From JBCDBH01 sp039184055 (GTDB lineage: Bacteria > Acidobacteriota > Thermoanaerobaculia > Multivoradales > J023), in contig JBCDBH010000217.1 of NCBI GenBank assembly GCA_039184055.1, forward strand, positions 1 to 10,068: 10,068 nt of DNA, given 5' to 3'. Positions 1-5,969 of this stretch are shown piece by piece. The position numbers and the translations under genes are program-made. The stretch's first letter is position 1, and each line of letters opens with the position of its first letter. The notes under the pieces are model-generated. The model was not told the DNA's origin. It searched no databases and saw only the letters and a list, made by a program, of their open reading frames with translations.

Positions 1-26
1 CGGCGACACCGCCGCCCACAAACCGT

Positions 27-431
27 CTAGCGAATCGGCGCGGCGGCGTCACCCATTCGGCGGGTGACAAACACCCAGGCACTCTGCGTGCTGTGGCTGA
101 AATAGAGCCGCACCCACACGTCGGTCGGTGTCATCTTGAAATCAAAGCGATACGGAAAGACCTCGTCGAGCTCACCGGCCGCGACCCCGTCGCGACACCG
201 GCCAGAGAAGTCTTGAACGTCGGTGCAGGGAGCCACCTCGGTGAAGAAATTCTTGCCGATCACATGCTTGGCATCACGCCCGCTCAGCACAGCTTCGGCT
301 TGGTTGTAGAGCAAGATCTTGCCTTCGGCATCGAGCTTGATCGCACCGAACGGAAGATCTTCGAGAGCTTCGTCACCCAAATGCTCGACCTCGGGCCATT
401 GACTCCACCAGGTTCGCACCTCGTCACTCAT
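27..431 (-). CDS. pyp: Photoactive yellow protein (PYP) homologue, small PAS blue-light photoreceptor
   Basis: PYP is a soluble single-domain PAS protein. It binds p-coumaric acid as a thioester on one Cys and cycles on absorbing blue light. The 134-residue product aligns without gaps to my recollection of Halorhodospira PYP (125 aa), so residue numbers coincide. Visible are the chromophore Cys69 in VAPCTD, Tyr42 and Glu46 (which bond the phenolate) in LYNQAE, Ser50 where the reference has Thr, Arg52, the stretch VIGKNFF (58-63), Tyr94, Phe96, Met100 in FKMTPT, and the closing strand WVFV (119-122). Tyr98 is Phe here. There is no TM segment, signal peptide or fused output domain, only a short tail (GDAAAPIR). 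I chose ATG 431 because GAGG lies 6 bases upstream and the PYP numbering fits; an in-frame ATG at 446 would add five residues. Chromophore genes (tyrosine ammonia-lyase, coumarate ligase) are not in the window. The output partner is unknown. Confidence 0.9.
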   Translation of the reverse strand: MSDEVRTWWSQWPEVEHLGDEALEDLPFGAIKLDAEGKILLYNQAEAVLSGRDAKHVIGKNFFTEVAPCTDVQDFSGRCRDGVAAGELDEVFPYRFDFKMTPTDVWVRLYFSHSTQSAWVFVTRRMGDAAAPIR

Positions 432-451
432 CTCGCACCTCGTCATTCATC
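414..451. repeat. 19-bp tandem duplication spanning the pyp start codon
   Basis: Two adjacent 19-base copies lie at 414-432 and 433-451. On the pyp strand they read gatgaatgacgaggtgcga followed by gatgagtgacgaggtgcga, one base different. A degenerate partial third copy (ttgcacc on the plus strand) follows at 452-458. Because 19 is not a multiple of 3, the ATG of the upstream copy (450) is out of frame with pyp. Its reading frame ends at a TGA (426-424) just inside the pyp start. The upstream copy also supplies the GAGG that serves the pyp ATG. This is direct sequence observation; any effect on translation is inference. Confidence 0.85.
438..441 (-). promoter_or_regulatory. Ribosome binding site of pyp
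   Basis: GAGG on the minus strand lies 6 bases before ATG 431. It sits within the upstream copy of the 19-bp tandem repeat. It favours 431 over the in-frame ATG at 446, which has only a weaker purine-rich stretch (AGGCGG) at longer distance. Confidence 0.55.
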
Positions 452-562
452 TTGCACCGCCTAACGATCAACAAGGTCATCTAAAAAACGACAACCGAGT
501 TTCACGCTATCACCACGCCACGATCCAGTATCCGTGCAAGATCACCGTATCCGCGCCGCAAT

Positions 563-578
563 CTCTGATTCTACAGAG
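563..578. promoter_or_regulatory. Dyad over a candidate -10 box of the pyp promoter
   Basis: A 5-bp inverted repeat, CTCTG and CAGAG, flanks six bases that read TAGAAT on the minus strand, five of six matching a sigma-70 -10 box. TTGTTA (599-594, minus strand) lies upstream, but the spacing is 20 bases, longer than the usual 16-18. If real, transcription would start near 561, giving a leader of about 130 bases before pyp. The dyad would be placed to block the -10. Both hexamers and dyads this short arise by chance, so this is only a candidate. Confidence 0.25.
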
Positions 579-733
579 GTTTTCTGGCGTGAGTAACAAG
601 CGGGTACATCCACTTCCTTCGCGCCGCCTGGATCATGATGCAGCCCAAAAAGCGAGAAGCTCATCGCGCACCGTGTAGTTCCCTCACCCAACGACTACTG
701 CCAGCACGGTGCGGCGTATACGCGCTACTCGGC

Positions 734-739
734 TATGAT
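734..739 (+). promoter_or_regulatory. Candidate -10 box directly upstream of hemY (leaderless start)
   Basis: TATGAT differs from TATAAT at one base and ends 7 bases before the hemY ATG at 746. A transcript from it would begin at or next to the start codon. No Shine-Dalgarno-like sequence lies before this ATG, which fits a leaderless message. No good -35 is seen 16-18 bases upstream (the stretch is GC-rich around 710-717), so confidence is low. Confidence 0.3.
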
Positions 740-745
740 CCGGCC

Positions 746-1999
746 ATGAAAGTCGCGGTGATCGGCACGGGTATCTCGGGTTTGGCAACGGCCTTCCACC
801 TCCAGGAACAAGGCCATGAAGTGGTGGTCTACGAGGCGCGTGGCCGGCCGGGTGGCAATATCTTCACTGAGGAAGTGGAAGGTTGTCGGGTCGAGTGGGC
901 GACGAATGGCTTTCTCGACAATGAACCCGCGACGCTCGATTTGGTCCGCGCATTGGGCATCGAAGATCGCCTGGTGCGGGCGAATACCGACGCGGCGGTG
1001 CGGTTGATTTGGCGCTCAGGCAAGTTGCGTCGGCTACCGACGAAGCCTCCACAATTCCTGACCAGCGATGTGTTGCCGCAACGGGGCAAGCTTCGCGCGT
1101 TGCGCGAGCCGTTCATCCCACCTCGGGTCGGCGATCGTGACGAGAGTATCTGGCAGTTCGCGGCACGACGACTCGGCAAGCAGGCAGCGGACGTGTTGGT
1201 GGATGCGTTTGTCACCGGCGTGTGGGCGGGAGACCCGAAACGCCTGTCGCTCCAGAGCACCTTTCCCAAGCTGCTCGAGCTCGAAACCGAACACGGCTCG
1301 TTGATCAAGGGAATGAAGGCGACGAAGCGTGATGCCGCGCCACGCGGGGTGCTGACCTCGTTCGACCACGGCATGCAGGTGCTGATCGACGCGCTCGCCT
1401 CACGGCTCGATCTTCGGCTCGCAACACCGCTCACCACGCTTCCGAGCGGCTACGACCACTTCGTGCTGACGCTGCCGGCGCCCAAAGCCGCCGAGCTGGT
1501 CGAAGAGCCACTCGCCGGCGCGCTACGTCGCGTGCCCACCGCACCCGTCGCGGTGGTGGCGTTGTCGCTTCACGCCAGCGCCCTCGACGGCGTGTTGCCG
1601 GCATTTGGCTTTCTGGTGCCACGAGGGCAGAAACTGCGGATGCTCGGCACGCTCTATTCGAGTCACATCTTTCCGAACCGTGCCCCCGAGGGCTACTACC
1701 TTTTCCGCGTGTTGATCGGCGGACGACGTGATCCCGACGCGGTGATGCTCGACGACGATGCTCTCTTGTCGATCGCTGTCAGCGAGCTCGAGAAGGTCTG
1801 GAAACGCAAGTTGACGCCACGCACCACCCACGTCATGCGTCATACCCTCGGCATCGCCCAATACGAGATCGGACACGCGGCGTTGCTCGACACGATCGCC
1901 AAAAGCAAACCCCCCGAGCTGCACCTTTTGGGTACGAGCTATCGGGGGGTGAGCTTGAACGCGGCGATCGCCGAAGCAGCCGCCTTGCGAATCGACTAA
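746..1999 (+). CDS. hemY: Oxygen-dependent FAD protoporphyrinogen/coproporphyrinogen oxidase
   Basis: This enzyme oxidises protoporphyrinogen IX (or coproporphyrinogen III in the coproporphyrin pathway) by six electrons with O2, late in haem synthesis. The 417-residue product opens with an FAD Rossmann motif (GTGISG, 7-12) and an acidic ribose-binding residue after the second strand (Glu30, VVYEARGRPGG). Family signatures follow: FVTGVWAGDPKRLSLQSTFPKLLELE (around 155-180), the HGSLIKGM stretch (183-190), and the C-terminal FAD-contacting LHLLGTSYRGVSLNAAIAEA (392-411). Length is a little under the usual 440-470. I start at ATG 746, where homology begins; the open frame continues back to 635 without family-like sequence. 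The gene is divergent from pyp and converges on ctaF. Haem a, b and c for the neighbouring oxidases all depend on this pathway. The names hemG and hemY are both used for this FAD type; it is not the flavodoxin-like HemG of E. coli. Confidence 0.9.
   Translation: MKVAVIGTGISGLATAFHLQEQGHEVVVYEARGRPGGNIFTEEVEGCRVEWATNGFLDNEPATLDLVRALGIEDRLVRANTDAAVRLIWRSGKLRRLPTKPPQFLTSDVLPQRGKLRALREPFIPPRVGDRDESIWQFAARRLGKQAADVLVDAFVTGVWAGDPKRLSLQSTFPKLLELETEHGSLIKGMKATKRDAAPRGVLTSFDHGMQVLIDALASRLDLRLATPLTTLPSGYDHFVLTLPAPKAAELVEEPLAGALRRVPTAPVAVVALSLHASALDGVLPAFGFLVPRGQKLRMLGTLYSSHIFPNRAPEGYYLFRVLIGGRRDPDAVMLDDDALLSIAVSELEKVWKRKLTPRTTHVMRHTLGIAQYEIGHAALLDTIAKSKPPELHLLGTSYRGVSLNAAIAEAAALRID
1901..1949 (-). terminator. 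Candidate intrinsic terminator of the ACIII-caa3 operon, inside the 3' end of hemY
   Basis: Read on the minus strand, CCCCCCG (1949-1943) pairs with CGGGGGG (1916-1910). The stem continues after a 2-base bulge with AGCT (1940-1937) against AGCT (1920-1917). The 16-base loop can form a further ACC/GGT pairing. The stem is followed at once by TTTGCTTTT (1909-1901). This is the layout of a rho-independent terminator and begins 54 bases after the ctaF stop codon. It lies wholly within hemY coding sequence on the opposite strand; on the plus strand no T-run follows. There is no other terminator candidate in the 4-base gap between the two genes. Confidence 0.55.
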
Positions 2000-2003
2000 A
2001 TCG

Positions 2004-2339
2004 CTACGTCGTCACGCTTCCCACGACCCAGTCGATGATCCGAACGAAGTAGTCACCGAACACGAAGCCGAAGAAGAGCACCAGCCACACGACTCCCGCG
2101 ATCGCGACGATCTTGATAAGCGGCGTGCCGTCCTTGACGTGCATGAAGTAGGCGACGACCAGAGACGCCTTGAACATCGCGATGGTGAGGGCGACGATGT
2201 CGGCCCACGGCTCACCCAAATCGACCAGTGCCACCGCCCAGGTGACCACGGTGAGCACCCAAAGAGCGAGCAGGACGACAATGTAAGGCATCCATAGAAC
2301 TTTGTACCAGGGACGACCGTCGTCGTGTCCAGTTGCCAT
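2004..2339 (-). CDS. ctaF: Cytochrome c oxidase subunit IV, prokaryotic COX4 type (caa3 subunit)
   Basis: This is a small membrane subunit of the haem-copper oxidase, with a structural or assembly role rather than a catalytic one. The 111 residues hold three predicted TM helices (about 16-38, 45-67, 75-97). The middle one ends in the family motif FKASLVVAYFMHVKD (56-70). A short hydrophilic N-terminus (MATGHDDGRPWYK) precedes the first helix. The ATG at 2339 has GGGG 6 bases upstream, overlapping the region just after the ctaE stop; the gap between the genes is 9 bases. It is the last gene of the oxidase block and ends 4 bases from the convergent hemY stop. The gene is also called coxD or caaD in other systems. 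Length and topology fit the family well. Confidence 0.85.
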   Translation of the reverse strand: MATGHDDGRPWYKVLWMPYIVVLLALWVLTVVTWAVALVDLGEPWADIVALTIAMFKASLVVAYFMHVKDGTPLIKIVAIAGVVWLVLFFGFVFGDYFVRIIDWVVGSVTT

Positions 2340-2348
2340 GATGGTCCC

Positions 2349-3149
2349 CTAATGCGCGCCGAGCAGGTAGAGAAAAGGAAAGAGGAAGATCCACACGAGA
2401 TCGACGAAATGCCAGTAGAGACCGAAGCCTTCCACGAAGTTGTGGTTGTCCGGGCCCCACTTCCCTTTTGCCGCCATGGGCAGCATGATCAACATGATGA
2501 CGATACCGATCACCATGTGCAGAGCGTGCATGCCTGTCATGAAGAAATAGAGGAAGAAGAAGATGATCGCGCCACCACGGCCGGACATCTCGACCGCGTT
2601 CGAGGAGTCGATCGCCACGTCCGCACCATGTGCTTCGGTTGCGATCACCGCCCCGTGCGCAAGGTCGTCGGCCCCGTGGGCGGCCGCTTCGGCACCGTGA
2701 TCACCGCCGTGATGCTTCTTCGGCGGCCATTCGAACGACTCGCCCGGCACCAGGTGATGCTCGAATTTCGCGCTGTACTCGACGACCTTGACACCTAGGA
2801 ACACGGCACCGAAGAAGATGGTGCCGATCAGACCCCAAACGATCACCTTCTTCCGGCCGACCTGCGCACCCCATACCGCGAGCACCATGGTGAACGAGCT
2901 GCACAGCAGAACGAGCGTGTTGAGAAAGCCCCAAAAGGTGTCGAGCTGTTGCGAGCCGGCCATGAAGGCCGCCGGATACATCGAACGGTAGACGGCATAG
3001 GCCACAAAGAGGCCGCCGAAGAACATGATCTCCTGCACCAAAAAGAGCCACATGCCCAAGAAGGACGACTCTTTTTGCTGCTCGAAGCTTTCGAAGTGGT
3101 GCGCGAGGCCCGCTTCGTAGGAGTTGGCAGCGGCGTGTCCGGCGCTCAA
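2349..3149 (-). CDS. ctaE: Cytochrome c oxidase subunit III with a His-rich loop insertion
   Basis: Subunit III (coxC) of the aa3/caa3 oxidase is an all-helical membrane protein without redox metals that stabilises subunit I. In 266 residues I see TM helices near 32-54, 71-95 and 102-124, then a long loop, then TM helices near 194-222 and 240-264. The last carries the signature YWHFVDLVWIFLFPFLYL (245-262). The loop contains a low-complexity stretch (143-180) with four HGA triplets and six histidines, which the standard protein lacks. The start is TTG at 3149, chosen because GGAG lies 8 bases upstream and no ATG or GTG sits near a plausible N-terminus; the next Met (33) is already in TM1. It follows ctaD with a 37-base gap and precedes ctaF by 9 bases. 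Confidence 0.92.
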   Translation of the reverse strand: MSAGHAAANSYEAGLAHHFESFEQQKESSFLGMWLFLVQEIMFFGGLFVAYAVYRSMYPAAFMAGSQQLDTFWGFLNTLVLLCSSFTMVLAVWGAQVGRKKVIVWGLIGTIFFGAVFLGVKVVEYSAKFEHHLVPGESFEWPPKKHHGGDHGAEAAAHGADDLAHGAVIATEAHGADVAIDSSNAVEMSGRGGAIIFFFLYFFMTGMHALHMVIGIVIMLIMLPMAAKGKWGPDNHNFVEGFGLYWHFVDLVWIFLFPFLYLLGAH

Positions 3150-3157
3150 GGTTCTCG

Positions 3158-3161
3158 CTCC
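3158..3161 (-). promoter_or_regulatory. Ribosome binding site deciding the TTG start of ctaE
   Basis: GGAG within a purine run (GAGAGAGGAGCGAG) lies 8 bases before TTG 3149. It sits in the 37-base gap after the ctaD stop. It is the main reason for accepting a TTG start in a frame with no ATG before the first membrane helix. Confidence 0.6.
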
Positions 3162-3186
3162 TCTCTCAATTCAGCTCAAAAAGACG

Positions 3187-4881
3187 TCAAGCTTGCCCTG
3201 GCACGGAGCGTAAGGGCATCGGTGCCGGCTCGACCTCGGGGAGCTCACGGTACTCGTTGGCTTCCCAGTCGACGGTCGGGATTTCGTGGAAATTGTGGGT
3301 CGGTGGTGGTGAAGGCAGTAGCCACTCGAGGCCAACGGCCCTCCAGGGATTGCGTCCGGCCGCACGACCCGCCACCAAAGACCATGTGAAGTACACCAGC
3401 GGAATCATGTAACCGACCGCCAAGACCGACGCCCCCGCACTGGACATGACGTGAAGGATCTGGAACTCGTCGGGATAGACGTGGTAGCGACGCGGCATGC
3501 CCAGATACCCGAGGATGAACTGCGGGAAGAAGGTCAGGTTAAAACCCAGAAAGATGACCAGCGCCGACATGTGCGAGAGACCATCCGGATACATGCGTCC
3601 GAACATCTTCGGCCACCAATAGTGCATGGCACCGAGATATCCGAAGAGCGCGCCACCCACCATGATGTAGTGGAAGTGAGCGACCACGAAGTAGGTGTCG
3701 TGCAGATGGATGTCGAGACCCATGGTGCCGAGCATCAAGCCGGTCAGACCGCCGATCACGAACAAACCGATGAAGCCGAGGGCGTAAAACATCGGTGTCG
3801 AGTATTCGATCGAGCCTTTGAACATGGTCGCCATCCAATTGAAGACCTTCACCGCCGACGGCACGGCGACGAACATCGTCAAGAAGGAGAAGACCATACC
3901 GGCGTAGGCCGATTGGCTCGATACGAACATGTGGTGACCCCAGACCACGAAGCCGATGACCGCGATCGCCACCGACGCAAAGGCGACGAAGGCGTAGCCG
4001 AAAACCCGCTTACGCGAGAAGGTCGCGACCAGCTCGGAAACCACACCCAACGACGGCAGGATCATGATGTACACCGCCGGGTGGGAGTAGAACCAGAAGA
4101 GATGCTGGAAGAGGATCGGATCGCCACCCAGGGCAGGATCGAAGATGCCCAGTCCGAGCAAACGCTCAGCACCCACCAGGAGCAAAGTGATGGCGAGCAC
4201 CGGGGTGCCGAGGATCATGATCAAGCTGGTGGCATACATCGCCCAGATGAAGAGCGGCAGACGGAACCACGTCAGGCCCGGTGCGCGCATGCGATGGATC
4301 GTCACCATGAAGTTGATGCCGGTGAAGATCGACGAAAAGCCGTTGACGAAAATACCCACCGCCACCGCGGCGACGAAGGTATTCGAATAGGCCGTCGAGT
4401 AGGGCGTGTAAAAGGTCCAACCGGTGTCGACACCGCCGGTCACCATGGCGACCAAAGTCAAGGTGCCACCGATCATGTACATGTACCAGCTGGCCAAGTT
4501 GAGCTTGGGAAAGGCGACGTCTTTGGCGCCGATCATCAACGGCAGAACGAAGTTACCGAACACCGCCGGGATCGATGGAATCAAGAAGAAGAAGACCATC
4601 AGCACGCCGTGCATGGTGAAGGCACGGTTGTAGGCGTCAGGGGATAGGAGATCACCACCGGGGGTGATCAGCTCGAGCCTGATGAGCGCGGCATACGCGC
4701 CACCGAGCGCGAAGAAGACCGTGATCGAGATCAGGTACAGGATACCGATCCGCTTGTGATCGAGACTCAGCAACCAATCCTGGAGTCGCCACCCGTCGTT
4801 CAGGTAGTTGTCTTTGTTGATCTCAGGCTCCGCTTCAGGAGCCATCATGTAGTTGTAGGTGTCGCTGCTGGTGCTACTCAT
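3187..4881 (-). CDS. ctaD: Cytochrome c oxidase subunit I, A2-type haem-copper oxidase
   Basis: This is the catalytic subunit (coxA) of the terminal oxidase: it reduces O2 to water at haem a3-CuB and pumps protons. The 564-residue product has all metal ligands: His91 (haem a, FTMHG), His267 with the cross-linking Tyr271, His316/His317 (CuB, WGHHMF), His402 (haem a3) and His404 (haem a, AHFHYIM). The K-channel Lys345 is kept (PSAVKVFNW), as is the D-channel entry Asp121 (AKDVAFP). The D-channel Glu of A1 enzymes is replaced: the site reads FYSHPAVY (264-271). This Tyr-Ser pair is the mark of subfamily A2, as in Rhodothermus and Thermus caa3. ATG 4881 is preferred (AAGG 4 and GGAG 10 bases upstream) over an in-frame GTG at 4905 with no such signal. 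It begins 16 bases after the ctaC stop. Confidence 0.96.
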   Translation of the reverse strand: MSSTSSDTYNYMMAPEAEPEINKDNYLNDGWRLQDWLLSLDHKRIGILYLISITVFFALGGAYAALIRLELITPGGDLLSPDAYNRAFTMHGVLMVFFFLIPSIPAVFGNFVLPLMIGAKDVAFPKLNLASWYMYMIGGTLTLVAMVTGGVDTGWTFYTPYSTAYSNTFVAAVAVGIFVNGFSSIFTGINFMVTIHRMRAPGLTWFRLPLFIWAMYATSLIMILGTPVLAITLLLVGAERLLGLGIFDPALGGDPILFQHLFWFYSHPAVYIMILPSLGVVSELVATFSRKRVFGYAFVAFASVAIAVIGFVVWGHHMFVSSQSAYAGMVFSFLTMFVAVPSAVKVFNWMATMFKGSIEYSTPMFYALGFIGLFVIGGLTGLMLGTMGLDIHLHDTYFVVAHFHYIMVGGALFGYLGAMHYWWPKMFGRMYPDGLSHMSALVIFLGFNLTFFPQFILGYLGMPRRYHVYPDEFQILHVMSSAGASVLAVGYMIPLVYFTWSLVAGRAAGRNPWRAVGLEWLLPSPPPTHNFHEIPTVDWEANEYRELPEVEPAPMPLRSVPGQA

Positions 4882-4897
4882 GGTGCCTTGTCTCCGA

Positions 4898-5968
4898 TCA
4901 TTCACCGACTGTGACGGCCACGGTTTCGAGAGCGAGCTGAGCGGCGTTGTGCACGACGTCGGTCGTCGTGTCTTCGTCCTCGGGCTCTTCGCTTTCGTCG
5001 TCCGCGATCAGCGCGTCATCGGCGGCGGGGAGCGACTTGATGTATGCGATCAGCTGAAGAAGGGACGTCTCACTGATCTGCCCTTGGTAGGTGGGCATGA
5101 TCCGTTGGTAGCCGTCGACAAGATGCTCGCTGGGACGCAGGATCGACATGCGCAAGTAGTCGTCGTCACGATCCAGCGTTCGACCATCCGCGAGCTCCAC
5201 GCGTTCTCCCGCGATGCCGCCCAGGGCGGGACCACGGCCACGATCCATGTCGAAATGGCAGCTGTTACACGCCAGTTGATCGAAGAGCTGCTCACCGATC
5301 ATCGCCGGAGGCATGGTCTGCGACATCTGGTCGAGCCATTCTTGGTAATCCTCCGGCGCCATCACCACCACCGAACCGATCATGCGCGCATGCTCGGCAC
5401 CGCAGTATTCCGTGCAGAAAAGGTGGTAAGTCCCGGTCTTGGTGGCCTCGAACCACACCGTGGTGTACCGCCCGGGAAGCACGTCTTGCTTCACCCGGAA
5501 GGCCGGTACGAAGAAGCTGTGGATGACATCTTCCGAGGTCATCGTGAGCTTGATCTTCTCACCCAGCGGAACGTGGAGGTGGTTGATTTCACGCTGGCCA
5601 GTGGGATGTTGAAATTTCCACATCCACTGCTTGCCGGTGGCGCTGTAGGCGATTGCGTCCTCGGGGACGTTGACCGCCTTCAAGAACACCCAGGCTCCCC
5701 AGAAGAACATCACCATGGTGACGACGAGGGGGATCAGCGACCAACCGATCTCGAGTGCAAGAGGCTCTGCGGTGGGAGTACCGATCTCGCTTTTTTTCTT
5801 GCGTTTGTATACCGCGAAGAAACCGAACAAGATGATCGCGATCAGCAGAGAGCTGACGGCGCTCACCGCGAGGGCGAAGAAATAGATCGCGTCGACATCC
5901 CCGGCAAGCGTCGAAGCGCTCTCAGGAAAAATGGGGAAGTCGAAGAGCGGGAATCCCATGAACTCCAT
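4898..5968 (-). CDS. ctaC: Cytochrome c oxidase subunit II with fused cytochrome c (caa3 type)
   Basis: Subunit II (coxB) accepts electrons at its CuA centre and passes them to haem a. In 356 residues there are two TM helices (about 28-54 and 74-97), then a periplasmic cupredoxin domain. The CuA ligands are His150 (VIHSFF), Cys185, Glu187, Cys189, His193 and Met196 in CTEYCGAEHARM. A class I cytochrome c domain follows: haem attachment CNSCH (234-238) and likely axial Met291 (IMPTY). This makes it a caa3 enzyme that may take electrons directly from ACIII. After the cytochrome there is an unusual acidic, disordered-looking tail (316-356, rich in D/E/T). ATG 5968 has AGGAG 9 bases upstream. The stop of the SCO gene is 1 base before it (TGACATG), suggesting translational coupling. 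No Sec signal is obvious; the N-terminal part resembles the short leader typical of this subunit. Confidence 0.95.
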   Translation of the reverse strand: MEFMGFPLFDFPIFPESASTLAGDVDAIYFFALAVSAVSSLLIAIILFGFFAVYKRKKKSEIGTPTAEPLALEIGWSLIPLVVTMVMFFWGAWVFLKAVNVPEDAIAYSATGKQWMWKFQHPTGQREINHLHVPLGEKIKLTMTSEDVIHSFFVPAFRVKQDVLPGRYTTVWFEATKTGTYHLFCTEYCGAEHARMIGSVVVMAPEDYQEWLDQMSQTMPPAMIGEQLFDQLACNSCHFDMDRGRGPALGGIAGERVELADGRTLDRDDDYLRMSILRPSEHLVDGYQRIMPTYQGQISETSLLQLIAYIKSLPAADDALIADDESEEPEDEDTTTDVVHNAAQLALETVAVTVGE

Positions 5969-5969
5969 G

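Larger units (their letters stand above)
432..745. other. Divergent intergenic region between pyp and hemY
   Basis: These 314 bases without a convincing gene must hold the promoters of both divergent genes. Visible are the 19-bp tandem repeat at the pyp start; two near-identical 10-mers, GTATCCGTGC (528-537) and GTATCCGCGC (547-556), 19 bases apart; and a small dyad CTCTG-N6-CAGAG (563-578). The dyad's centre reads TAGAAT on the minus strand. TATGAT lies 7 bases before the hemY ATG. A short minus-strand frame, 480 down to 424 (18 codons), runs across the pyp start. I found no tRNA, riboswitch or strong consensus promoter. The open frame from 635 that runs into hemY in frame lacks PPO-like sequence and is not counted as coding. 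Confidence 0.6.

Noticed and set aside
27..431. Generic PAS sensor domain instead of PYP
   Set aside because: Generic PAS domains lack the VAPCTD cysteine and the YN.AE and MTPT motifs, all of which are present here at PYP numbering.
93..464. Plus-strand open frame overlapping pyp
   Set aside because: The minus-strand frame encodes a clear PYP with gap-free alignment; this one is its complement.
635..745. N-terminal extension of hemY from ATG 635
   Set aside because: The 37 extra residues are basic and unlike the family, and the FAD-binding strand starts exactly at Met 746. A leader peptide is not expected on this enzyme.
829..1437. Minus-strand open frame (202 codons) inside hemY
   Set aside because: Ser/Arg-rich shadow of the FAD oxidase, with no family resemblance.
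3451..4647. Long open frame (398 codons) on the plus strand opposite ctaD
   Set aside because: It lies wholly antisense to an unmistakable oxidase subunit I. The translation is His/Asp/Glu/Arg-rich with no domain, as expected for the complement of GC-rich membrane-protein codons.
4650..4669. Inverted repeat GATCACC-N6-GGTGATC in ctaD
   Set aside because: It encodes an ordinary loop (ITPGGDLL), has no T-run, and sits far from any gene end; probably coincidental.
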